DNA of 5,839 nucleotides from Actinobacteria bacterium UBA4719 (GTDB lineage: Bacteria > Actinomycetota > Actinomycetes > Actinomycetales > Dermatophilaceae), in contig DHJN01000259.1 in the NCBI GenBank assembly GCA_002404345.1, positions 23,821 to 29,659 of the forward strand, given 5' to 3'. Both the position numbers and the translations under genes were made by a program. Positions 1 to 5,781 of this stretch are shown one piece after another. Every line of letters begins with the position of its first letter. The stretch's first letter is position 1. Under the pieces are notes generated by a model. That model saw nothing but the letters and a program-made list of their open reading frames with translations. It searched no databases and was not told the DNA's origin.

Positions 1-479
1 TCAAGGCCAGCGACGAGGACATCGCCTGGCTGTATGACGGAGCGCCGGTCTCGGACGTGCTGTGCCTGTGGGGACGGCTGGGTCCCACCCTGACCGTGGT
101 GACCCGCGGCGGTAGCGGAGCAGTGATCGGGCTGAGCACCACCGGCGAGCTCACCAGCATTGAGGCGCCGGTCGTCGAGGTCGTGGACACCGTCGGCGCG
201 GGAGACTCCTTCATGGCAGGCCTGCTGTCCGGGCTCCTGGAGGCCGGGCTACTTGGCGGCGTCCAGGCTCGCGAGCAACTGCGCTCCGCCTCGCACGCAG
301 AAGTCCGACCCGCGGTGGACCGGGCTCTGGCCTGCGCGGCGATCACGGTCTCGCGCGCCGGCGCCAACCCACCACACCTGGCCGAGCTCTCGATGTCGCC
401 AGGACGCGGGCGTAGCCTGAACTCATCCGGAGATGACGACATCTTCGCCCCTAGAAGGTGCCAGCCCTTCCGGTCATGA
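1..479 (+). CDS. PfkB-family sugar kinase, probably fructokinase (C-terminal part only)
   Basis: ATP-dependent sugar kinase of the ribokinase/PfkB superfamily, probably making fructose phosphate in the cytoplasm. The N-terminal half lies left of the window; the first whole codon is at 3 and 158 residues are visible, about half the usual 300 or so. It opens with KASDEDIAWLY, typical of bacterial fructokinases. TVVTRGGSGAV lies in the nucleotide-binding half. DTVGAGDSF is PfkB signature 2, with the catalytic-base Asp of GAGD at 204-206. The domain normally ends near GANPPHLAEL (about 360-389). About 29 further residues, polar and low in complexity, follow before the TGA at 477-479, an unusual tail. 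The slipin gene starts 12 bases later, so the two are probably cotranscribed. A fructosyl hydrolase nearby on the opposite strand supports fructose as substrate, but another hexose or ketose cannot be excluded without the N-terminal half. Confidence 0.9.
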   Translation, partial: KASDEDIAWLYDGAPVSDVLCLWGRLGPTLTVVTRGGSGAVIGLSTTGELTSIEAPVVEVVDTVGAGDSFMAGLLSGLLEAGLLGGVQAREQLRSASHAEVRPAVDRALACAAITVSRAGANPPHLAELSMSPGRGRSLNSSGDDDIFAPRRCQPFRS

Positions 480-491
480 AGGGGAACCGTC

Positions 492-1250
492 GTGATCACC
501 TGGTGGATCATCCTCATCGTCTTCGTTGTGCTCGTCATCTGGTTTGTCGGGTCCGCCGTCCGTCAGGTGGAGCAGTACCAGCGCGGCGTGGTGTTCCGGT
601 TCGGTCGGGTCCTGCCCGAGATCCGCGGTCCGGGTCTGCGCTTCATCGTCCCGATTGCGGACAAGATGGTGAAGGTCACGATGCAGACCGTCGTGCTCGG
701 CGTCCCGGCTCAAGGTGCCATTACCCGTGACAACGTCACCGTGACGGTGGACGCCGTCGTCTACTTCCGGGTGATCGACCCGGTCAAGGCGTTGGTCAAC
801 GTCCGGGACTACCCCAACGCCGTGTCACAGGTGTCCCAGACCTCGCTGCGCGCGGTCATTGGTCGGGCCGACCTGGACACGCTGCTGTCGGACCGGGAGC
901 AGATCAACGAACAGCTCAAGTCGGTCATCGACGGCCCCACCGAGGGGCCCTGGGGCCTGAGAATCGAGCGGGTCGAGGTCAAGGACATCGCCCTGCCGGA
1001 GACGATGAAGCGGTCGATGTCCCGCCAGGCCGAGGCCGAGCGGGAACGCCGAGCCCGCGTCATCGCCGCCGATGGCGAGTTCCAGGCCTCGCAGAAGCTG
1101 TCCCAGGCGGCAGCGGCAATGGCCGCCACCCCGGGCGCACTGCAGCTGCGGCTGTTGCAGACCGTGGTCGACGTGGCGTCAGAGAAGAACAGCACCCTGG
1201 TCATGCCGTTCCCGGTCGAGCTCTTGCGCTTCTTCGACCGCGCCCGGTAA
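492..1250 (+). CDS. Stomatin/slipin-like SPFH (Band 7) membrane protein
   Basis: 252-residue prokaryotic stomatin (slipin). Such proteins oligomerise on the inner face of the membrane and are thought to organise microdomains or scaffold membrane protein quality control; the specific role here is unknown. One N-terminal membrane segment (about residues 4-22) is followed by VRQVEQYQRGVVFRFGRV and GPGLRFIVP, the characteristic start of the SPFH domain. The domain continues through VDAVVYFRV (about 86-94) and the VEVKDIALPE region (161-170). Next comes the charged helical stretch EAERERRARVIAADGE (181-196), the slipin hallmark, then an Ala-rich helix and a hydrophobic C-terminus (LVMPFPVELLRFF). 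The length is normal for the family. The GTG at 492 is chosen because AAGGGGAA (479-486) lies 5 bases upstream and the protein then begins directly with the membrane segment. The kinase stop overlaps this ribosome-binding site, suggesting translational coupling. No NfeD partner gene is adjacent. Confidence 0.93.
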   Translation: MITWWIILIVFVVLVIWFVGSAVRQVEQYQRGVVFRFGRVLPEIRGPGLRFIVPIADKMVKVTMQTVVLGVPAQGAITRDNVTVTVDAVVYFRVIDPVKALVNVRDYPNAVSQVSQTSLRAVIGRADLDTLLSDREQINEQLKSVIDGPTEGPWGLRIERVEVKDIALPETMKRSMSRQAEAERERRARVIAADGEFQASQKLSQAAAAMAATPGALQLRLLQTVVDVASEKNSTLVMPFPVELLRFFDRAR

Positions 1251-1273
1251 CTGACAGTTTCTCGGTCCGCAGG

Positions 1274-2236
1274 TCACGTCGTCACGGCACCTCGCGCGCT
1301 CAGCACGGCTCCAGACCCGACCGGTAACACGACCGGTATGGGGTCGCTGATCGACCCGACGAACGCGCCGTCGGCGTCCTGGTTGACGAACGCGAGCAGC
1401 ACCCACTGGCCGTTCCTGCGCTGGACAAGCTTGCCGACGTAGAGCGACTCGTCGGTCAGCCGGGTCGCCCCCGTCACGTCATACGGGCCAAGCAGCGAGT
1501 CCGGCCGCAGGACCCACACCCCGCCCGGCTCACCCGCGTTGCGACGCGCACCGGACAGCTGGGAACCCAGACAGCTGAACAGCAGCACCGGGTCGCCGTC
1601 CACGACGGTCAGCTGCGGCACCTCAAGCTGGCCCAGGCCGGAGTCCGTCCTGCTCAGCGGAGGCAGCACCCGCCACCTCAGCAGGTCCGGTGACCACGCG
1701 TGGCCCAGCACCCCCCGCCCACCCACCTCGCCGTCGCGCGCCGTTGCGGTCACCAGCATGTGCCAGCCGTCGCCCTCGGGGTCACGCAGCAGCCACGGGT
1801 CCCGCCAGGCCTCTGCCTCTCCTGAGTCGTCGAGCTGGTGGTACCAGCGGGGGTCTGCGCTGACCAGCACATCGGCGCCGTGCTTGCGCCACGTCATGAG
1901 GTCCGTGGAGGTGGCCAGGCCAACCCGCTGCACCTGACCGTCATCAGCCCGGCTCAGGCCTGTGTAGAAGAGGTACCAGGAGCGGTCGTCGCCACGGACC
2001 ACCGATCCGGTCCACGTAGCGAGGTCGTCGAATGCCGGCTCGGTGCTCGGCGTGAGGGCATTGGCCACCACCCGCCACTGCGTGAGGTCGGTGGAAACGG
2101 CGTGCCCCACGCTGGTCTTCCAGTGCCGCTGGTCGGGATCGCCCTCGCGGGGCGCCTGCAGGAAGAACAGGTGGTACTCCGTGTCCGTGTCGGCCAGCCA
2201 GAAGTCCCAGATCCAGTGGGTCGCCAGGGTCAGCAC
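1274..2236 (-). CDS. Compact intracellular clan GH-J glycoside hydrolase (GH32/GH68-like beta-fructosidase)
   Basis: Predicted to hydrolyse a fructosyl bond in sucrose or a short fructo-oligosaccharide, in the cytoplasm since there is no signal peptide. The 320 residues look like a lone five-bladed beta-propeller; the C-terminal beta-sandwich of classical GH32 enzymes (450-550 residues) is absent. Candidate catalytic residues appear in family order: Asp11 in WIWDFW (nucleophile), WTGS at 75-78, Arg145-Asp146-Pro147 in WRDPW (transition-state stabiliser), and Glu205 in LEVPQ (general acid). WxWDxW is closer to levansucrases (GH68) than to the WMNDPNG of GH32, while the overall layout and TDLMTW-type repeats resemble GH32. 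The start is GTG at 2236; an in-frame TGA lies 15 bases upstream, so no longer form is possible. No Shine-Dalgarno sequence precedes it, and a direct repeat spans the start. It is last in the transporter operon, 62 bases after aglG. Confidence in the clan is high; in exact substrate and hydrolase versus transferase activity, low. Confidence 0.85.
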   Translation of the reverse strand: MLTLATHWIWDFWLADTDTEYHLFFLQAPREGDPDQRHWKTSVGHAVSTDLTQWRVVANALTPSTEPAFDDLATWTGSVVRGDDRSWYLFYTGLSRADDGQVQRVGLATSTDLMTWRKHGADVLVSADPRWYHQLDDSGEAEAWRDPWLLRDPEGDGWHMLVTATARDGEVGGRGVLGHAWSPDLLRWRVLPPLSRTDSGLGQLEVPQLTVVDGDPVLLFSCLGSQLSGARRNAGEPGGVWVLRPDSLLGPYDVTGATRLTDESLYVGKLVQRRNGQWVLLAFVNQDADGAFVGSISDPIPVVLPVGSGAVLSARGAVTT

Positions 2237-2270
2237 GCGTCGCCAGGGTCAGCAGGGTCAGCGCGGTCAG
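2220..2270. repeat. Iterated direct repeat over the glycoside hydrolase start codon
   Basis: GTCGCCAGGGTCAGCA occurs perfectly at 2220-2235 and 2239-2254 (16 bp, period 19). The core GGTCAG occurs four times: 2228-2233, 2247-2252, 2256-2261 and 2265-2270, at steps of 19, 9 and 9 bases. The first copy encodes the first codons of the hydrolase, on the minus strand; the others lie in the 62-base spacer after aglG. The period of 19 is not a multiple of three, so the second copy does not extend the reading frame. It could be a small tandem duplication or a binding site. Confidence 0.6.
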
Positions 2271-2298
2271 GCCTCAGCGGGTGGCGGACCATCCCCGG

Positions 2299-3228
2299 TC
2301 ATCCCTTGACGGCACCGGAGGTCATGCCGCGGATGAAGTAGCGCTGCAGGGAGACGAAGACGAGGAGCGGCACCGCCATGCTGACGAACGCGCCCGCGGT
2401 GAGCAGCTGCCAGCCCTGTCCTTGCGCACCCAGCAGACCGGCGAGGTTGACCGTCACGACCATGTTGTCGCCCTGGCCGAGGAAGAGCAGTGCGACAAGG
2501 AGGTCGTTCCAGACCCACAGGAACTGGAAGATCGCGAACGATGCAAGGGCAGGGACGCTCATCGGAACGATCAGCCGCCAGAAGGTCACGAAGTGGCTGG
2601 CGCCGTCGATCTTGGCCGACTCGATCACCGACATGGGCAGGGTCGCCATGTAGTTGCGCAGGATGTAGATGGCCAGCGGCATGCCGAAGCCGGCGTGTGC
2701 CAGCCATACCGCGGGAAACGTCCCGTTGAGCCCGATGTCGCCGTAGAACTGCAGCAAGGGCACCAGCGCCACCTGGTTGGGGACGACCAGGAGCCCGACG
2801 ACGACGATGAACAGGGTGTCACGGCCCTTGAACTGCATGAACGTGAAGCTGTAGGCCGCGAAGGCCGCGATCATGATCGGGATGATCGTGGCCGGCAGGG
2901 CCACCGCGAGGCTGTTGACGAACGAGACGCCCATCGGGGTCTGCCCGGCGAACAGGACGTCGTGGTAGTTCTGCAAAGTCCACTGCGTGGCCTTGAGCGG
3001 GCTGGCGATGGCGGTCCACCAGCCGTTGGTGTTGGTCGCCTCGGGCTGACGGAAGGAGGTGACCAACAGACCGATGGTGGGGATGAGCCAGACAAGGCAC
3101 ATGAAGCCCATCGTGACCTTGACAAACCAGCCCGCCCGGCTCTGCATGGCACCCTGCTGGGGCGCCCTCTTTCGAGCCGCACGCCTGGGCGTGGACGGGG
3201 TCGGTGTGTCGAGGCTGATGTCGGTCAT
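2299..3228 (-). CDS. aglG: Sugar ABC transporter permease, AglG/MalG type (CUT1)
   Basis: Second inner-membrane subunit of a CUT1 (MalFGK-type) sugar importer, 309 residues. A charged cytoplasmic tail of about 30 residues precedes the first membrane segment (about 36-58, FVKVTMGFMCLVWLIP). A periplasmic part carrying GWWTAIASP and TLQNYHDVL follows, then five further hydrophobic segments beginning at roughly 104, 138, 173, 229 and 276. The ATPase-docking EAA loop is at about 200-228 (SVIESAKIDGASHFVTFWRL), with the invariant Gly of DGAS. FLWVWNDLLVAL and the ending SLQRYFIRGMTSGAVKG are characteristic of the AglG/MalG group. The ATG at 3228 is preceded by a perfect AGGAGG (3241-3236) at 7 bases. 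Its first bases overlap the aglF stop as ATGA, so translation of the two permeases is coupled, as expected for subunits needed 1:1. The symbol is a family-level match; the transported sugar is inferred from neighbours. Confidence 0.93.
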   Translation of the reverse strand: MTDISLDTPTPSTPRRAARKRAPQQGAMQSRAGWFVKVTMGFMCLVWLIPTIGLLVTSFRQPEATNTNGWWTAIASPLKATQWTLQNYHDVLFAGQTPMGVSFVNSLAVALPATIIPIMIAAFAAYSFTFMQFKGRDTLFIVVVGLLVVPNQVALVPLLQFYGDIGLNGTFPAVWLAHAGFGMPLAIYILRNYMATLPMSVIESAKIDGASHFVTFWRLIVPMSVPALASFAIFQFLWVWNDLLVALLFLGQGDNMVVTVNLAGLLGAQGQGWQLLTAGAFVSMAVPLLVFVSLQRYFIRGMTSGAVKG

Positions 3229-4208
3229 CGTTGGGCCTCCTGCCGGCGGAAGTGGCGCACCTGGTAGACCATCACCGGCACTATCGCGATCATCAGCATG
3301 ACCACAATGGAAGCCGCGTAACCGTTGTTGCCGTTCGTGAACAGCTCGGTGAAGAACCGCATGCCAATCACGTCGCTGTTGAAGTTGCCACCGGTCATCA
3401 CATAGACGATGTCGAAGATCTTCATCACGATGATGAGCACGGTGATGAACACCGTGATGACGGTTGGCCAGATCTGCGGCACGACAATGCTGAAGAAGAT
3501 CCGCTTCTCACTCGCTCCGTCGATCCGACCCGCCTCGATCGTTTCCTCCGGCACACCTTTGACCGCGGCCGACAGCAGCACCATCGAAAACCCCACCTGA
3601 GCCCAGACGAGGATGACCATGAGCAGCAGGCTGTTGACGTGCGCCTGGCTCAGTTGCAGCCACGCGACCGGCGCGATCCCGAACTTGTCCAGGATCTCGT
3701 TGAGCAGGCCGATCTGGGGGGCGCCCTCGGGCCGCGACTCGTAGACGAACTTCCAGATCGTCGAGGCACCGACCATGCTGATCGCCATCGGCAGGAAGAT
3801 GATCGACTTGGTGAACTTCTCCGCCCGAGGCCGTAGCCGGTCTGCCAGCACGGCCACGGCGAGGCCGAATGCGACGGTGATCGCAGGGACCACGATCATC
3901 CACAACAGCGTGTTCAGCAGAGCGCCACTGACGAAGTCACCCGAGCCGAGCAGTTTGGTGTAGTTTTTCAGCCCGACGAACGTCGTGGAGTCGGAGTTGG
4001 CGAAGCTGAAGATGATGGTCCGGATGGCCGGGTAGATCAGGAAGAACCCGACCAACACGACCGCTGGGCCGACGAAGACGTAGGGCTTGAGTCGCTCCTC
4101 CCATTTCCTGGGAAGCCGCTCCACCACCTTGTTCAGCACGTAGTACAGCAGCAGTGAACCGAGCACCCCGCTGACGATGGCCAAGAGCGCGTTGATCACC
4201 TTGAGCAC
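3225..4208 (-). CDS. aglF: Sugar ABC transporter permease, AglF/MalF type (CUT1)
   Basis: First inner-membrane subunit of the CUT1 sugar importer, 327 residues. Hydrophobic segments fall at about 4-24 (VINALLAIVSGVLGSLLLYY), 43-65 (VFVGPAVVLVGFFLIYP) and at about 100-123, 135-153, 193-216, 247-267 and 298-317. The EAA loop for contact with the ATPase is at about 220-248 (EETIEAGRIDGASEKRIFF). The segments QIGLLNEIL, IWKFVYESRP and FDIVYVMTGGNFNSDVI are typical of alpha-glucoside permeases of the AglF group. A longer reading from a GTG at 4238 is possible, but GTG 4208 is preferred: AGGAGG at 4220-4215 sits 6 bases before it, and it removes an Arg-rich ten-residue lead. The gene follows aglE after 96 bases and its TGA overlaps the aglG ATG. 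Substrate is inferred, not visible in this subunit. Confidence 0.92.
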   Translation of the reverse strand: MLKVINALLAIVSGVLGSLLLYYVLNKVVERLPRKWEERLKPYVFVGPAVVLVGFFLIYPAIRTIIFSFANSDSTTFVGLKNYTKLLGSGDFVSGALLNTLLWMIVVPAITVAFGLAVAVLADRLRPRAEKFTKSIIFLPMAISMVGASTIWKFVYESRPEGAPQIGLLNEILDKFGIAPVAWLQLSQAHVNSLLLMVILVWAQVGFSMVLLSAAVKGVPEETIEAGRIDGASEKRIFFSIVVPQIWPTVITVFITVLIIVMKIFDIVYVMTGGNFNSDVIGMRFFTELFTNGNNGYAASIVVMLMIAIVPVMVYQVRHFRRQEAQR

Positions 4209-4214
4209 GAAGAC

Positions 4215-4220
4215 CCTCCT
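4215..4220 (-). promoter_or_regulatory. Shine-Dalgarno site fixing the aglF start
   Basis: On the minus strand this reads AGGAGG, a full match to the 16S rRNA tail, within GAGAGGAGGG. It lies 6 bases upstream of the GTG at 4208-4206. It therefore supports that start over the in-frame GTG at 4238, which lies upstream of this site and has no good ribosome-binding sequence of its own. Confidence 0.75.
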
Positions 4221-4235
4221 CTCGGTCCGTGGGCG

Positions 4236-4261
4236 CACTGACCGGTGCGTCTACGTCAGTG
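4236..4261 (-). repeat. Inverted repeat between aglE and aglF
   Basis: CACTGAC (4236-4242) and GTCAGTG (4255-4261) are perfect 7-bp inverted arms around a 12-base loop. They lie 43 bases after the aglE stop and just before the aglF ribosome-binding site. A shorter, mutually exclusive stem, CGCAC (4234-4238) with GTGCG (4245-4249), uses part of the same bases. No U-run follows on the minus strand, so it is not a classical terminator. A stem here could protect the aglE message or partly attenuate, since binding proteins are usually needed in excess over permeases. The 96-base spacer also holds a 10-bp palindrome, TCGACGTCGA, at 4291-4300. Confidence 0.35.
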
Positions 4262-4304
4262 TGGCCAGCTCAGCGTCCCGGTGCGTGGGATCGACGTCGA
4301 GGTG

Positions 4305-5627
4305 CTAGCCGGCAGGCCAGCTGTCATCGATCTGCTTGAGGGTGGCAGCCTCGTCCTGCTGGCCCGAGGTGAAGGCGATCATGGCCTTCAAGAAGCTGCC
4401 GTTGCCGACCTGGGCCGGCATGCTGTCCGACGCGTCGAACCGGATGCCGGAGGTGGTGTAGGCGATCTTGGCGATCCGTCGCGTGGCCTCGTTGCCGTAC
4501 TTCGAGACGGCGAAGTCCTTGTGCGGAGAGATGAAGCCTCGGTCGCTGGGTCCGGCCCACACACCGCCGAAGGTGGGATCCTCGGTAATCGCCTTGAGCA
4601 CCTTCGTCACATTGCTGTCGCCCTTGGTGAAGAGAGCCGCGATGTCACCACCGCCCTCGACCGTGTCGAACTTGCCGTTGGGGAACGGGAACACACCAAG
4701 GTTGGTGTCGATACTCGCCCTGACTGCCTCGGACAGGAAGCCTTTCTGGGTCACGAAGTTGCCCTGCTTGTGCAGGAAGCAGCCGGGCGGTTTGGTGAAC
4801 ATCGGGTTCGCCGCCGTCTGGAAGGACGAGGAGACGATCGACTTGGACCCTCCGAACACGTCGCCCTTGGTCAATGCGACTTTGGCGTAGGTGTCGAAGG
4901 CCGCCTTGATCTGCGGGTCCTCGAACTTGACCGCATGAGTGACCCACTTGTCGTAGACATCAGGTCCGGCCTGCTTGAGCACCAGCTCCTCAATCCAGTC
5001 GGTGCCGGGCCAGCCGCTCGCCGGCCCCGACTCCTCCCCAATGCACCACGGTGCCGTGCCCGAGGCCTTGATCTTGTCGCTGAGGGTCATCAGCTCGTCG
5101 ATGGTCTTGGGAATCTTGTAGCCCGCAGCCGTGAAGGCGGGCTTGTTGTAGAACACCAGGCTCTTGACGTTCATGTCCACCGGGACGCCGTAGTGCTTGC
5201 CACCGACGGCTGCCGAGTCGAGGAAGCCCGGCACGATGCTGGACTGCAGCTTTGGCATGTCGAGCACGTCGTCCAGCGGCTGGAGCTTTCCCTGCTTCTG
5301 GAGGTCCTTCAGCAGACCCGGCTGCGGGAAGATCGCGATGTCGGGCGGGTTGTTGCCCGCCACCCGACTGCGAACCAACGTCGCGAACGAGTCGCCAGAG
5401 GAGACGTACTTGATCGTGATGCCGTTCGTCTTGGCCCAGGGCTCCAGCGAGTCCTTGAACCCCTGCGACTGGTCGCCACCGAAGCCGAACATGATCTCGA
5501 CGGTGGTCTTGGCGGTTCCCCCACTCTTGCCGCCCGAGCTGCTCGTACCCGAGCTCAGACATCCGCTGGTCAGTAGTGTGACCGCTCCGGCGGTTGCCAC
5601 TGCCTTGGTGAAAGTCGTATCGCGCAT
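4305..5627 (-). CDS. aglE: Sugar ABC transporter substrate-binding lipoprotein, AglE type
   Basis: Extracytoplasmic binding protein that delivers sugar to AglF/AglG, 440 residues, normal for the family. The N-terminus is a lipoprotein signal: TFTKAV, a hydrophobic stretch at 9-19, then LLTSGC with the lipidated Cys23. Thr at -3 is a slightly unusual lipobox. A Ser/Gly/Lys-rich linker (24-40) follows, as in Gram-positive lipoproteins. Family motifs include NNPPDIAIFPQPGLL (92-106), the VPVDMNVKSLVFYNKPAF segment (148-165), SGWPGTDWIEEL (204-215), PPGCFLHKQGNF (280-291) and GGGDIAALF (325-333). These match alpha-glucoside binding proteins of the AglE group more than maltose MalE. Cys195 and Cys283 are the only cysteines after lipidation and could pair. 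The ATG at 5627 is chosen because AGGAG (5639-5635) lies 7 bases upstream and the signal peptide starts there. It is first in the operon. The symbol is family-level; sucrose or a related glucosyl-fructoside is inferred from the hydrolase. Confidence 0.94.
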   Translation of the reverse strand: MRDTTFTKAVATAGAVTLLTSGCLSSGTSSSGGKSGGTAKTTVEIMFGFGGDQSQGFKDSLEPWAKTNGITIKYVSSGDSFATLVRSRVAGNNPPDIAIFPQPGLLKDLQKQGKLQPLDDVLDMPKLQSSIVPGFLDSAAVGGKHYGVPVDMNVKSLVFYNKPAFTAAGYKIPKTIDELMTLSDKIKASGTAPWCIGEESGPASGWPGTDWIEELVLKQAGPDVYDKWVTHAVKFEDPQIKAAFDTYAKVALTKGDVFGGSKSIVSSSFQTAANPMFTKPPGCFLHKQGNFVTQKGFLSEAVRASIDTNLGVFPFPNGKFDTVEGGGDIAALFTKGDSNVTKVLKAITEDPTFGGVWAGPSDRGFISPHKDFAVSKYGNEATRRIAKIAYTTSGIRFDASDSMPAQVGNGSFLKAMIAFTSGQQDEAATLKQIDDSWPAG

Positions 5628-5673
5628 GTCATCGCTCCTGATCGTCGAACCGCCCGGTGTGATCCGCGCCGAA

Positions 5674-5704
5674 CCCGCGTTCCGTGGCCGGTGGCCAGCG
5701 CGGG
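5674..5704 (-). promoter_or_regulatory. Possible hairpin in the aglE leader
   Basis: CCCGCG (5674-5679) pairs with CGCGGG (5699-5704). Inside it, TGGCC (5685-5689) pairs with GGCCA (5693-5697) around a 3-base loop, with an uneven internal loop of 5 bases against 1. It lies about 47 bases upstream of the aglE ATG and has no U-run after it. It could be a 5' leader structure or an operator-like palindrome; in GC-rich DNA chance is also plausible. Confidence 0.3.
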
Positions 5705-5735
5705 AATGGCACCATCTACCCGATTTTTCGATGTG

Positions 5736-5764
5736 ACGTTCCTCTCAAATCACCGCAGCGTCAA
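5736..5764 (-). promoter_or_regulatory. Weak candidate promoter for the aglEFG-hydrolase operon
   Basis: TTGACG (5764-5759) resembles an actinobacterial -35 element. Seventeen bases downstream is GAACGT (5741-5736), which keeps only the A and final T of the TAnnnT -10 consensus. This would give a leader of roughly 100 bases. The rest of 5628-5839 is non-coding as far as I can see; another -10-like element, GATAAC (5798-5793), lacks a matching -35. The promoter must lie in or beyond this region, but its exact place is unsure. Confidence 0.2.
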
Positions 5765-5781
5765 CCCCCGGCAACCCCCGG
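5762..5781. repeat. Perfect 10-bp tandem repeat upstream of aglE
   Basis: CAACCCCCGG is present twice head to tail (5762-5771 and 5772-5781). The period is about one DNA helical turn, which would place two identical sites on the same face. A TTGACG that could act as a -35 element on the minus strand (5764-5759) overlaps the downstream end. The flanks hold 6-bp inverted arms, GCAGCG (5755-5760) and CGCTGC (5802-5807). A regulator-binding role is inference. Confidence 0.5.

Noticed and set aside
1249..1259. AACT-GAC-AGTT stem as a terminator after the slipin gene
   Set aside because: The 4-bp stem is AT-leaning and too weak, and only three T residues follow.
1319..1338. GACCGGTA repeated at 1319-1326 and 1331-1338
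   Set aside because: It lies inside the hydrolase coding sequence with a period of 12, so it fits codon-level repetition rather than a regulatory element.
2281..3267. Long open frame on the plus strand (328 codons) opposite aglG
   Set aside because: The product is almost all Asp, Glu, Arg, His and Gln with no fold signature, as expected from the reverse complement of a membrane-protein gene.
4209..4238. Longer aglF starting at GTG 4238
   Set aside because: The stretch holds the AGGAGG serving GTG 4208 and would add an Arg-rich lead of ten residues before the membrane segment; the downstream start explains the sequence better.
4245..5576. Long open frame on the plus strand (443 codons) opposite aglE
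   Set aside because: It mirrors the coding frame of a clear binding-protein gene in GC-rich DNA, has no recognisable domain and has a charged, Arg/Glu/Val-heavy composition typical of antisense shadows.
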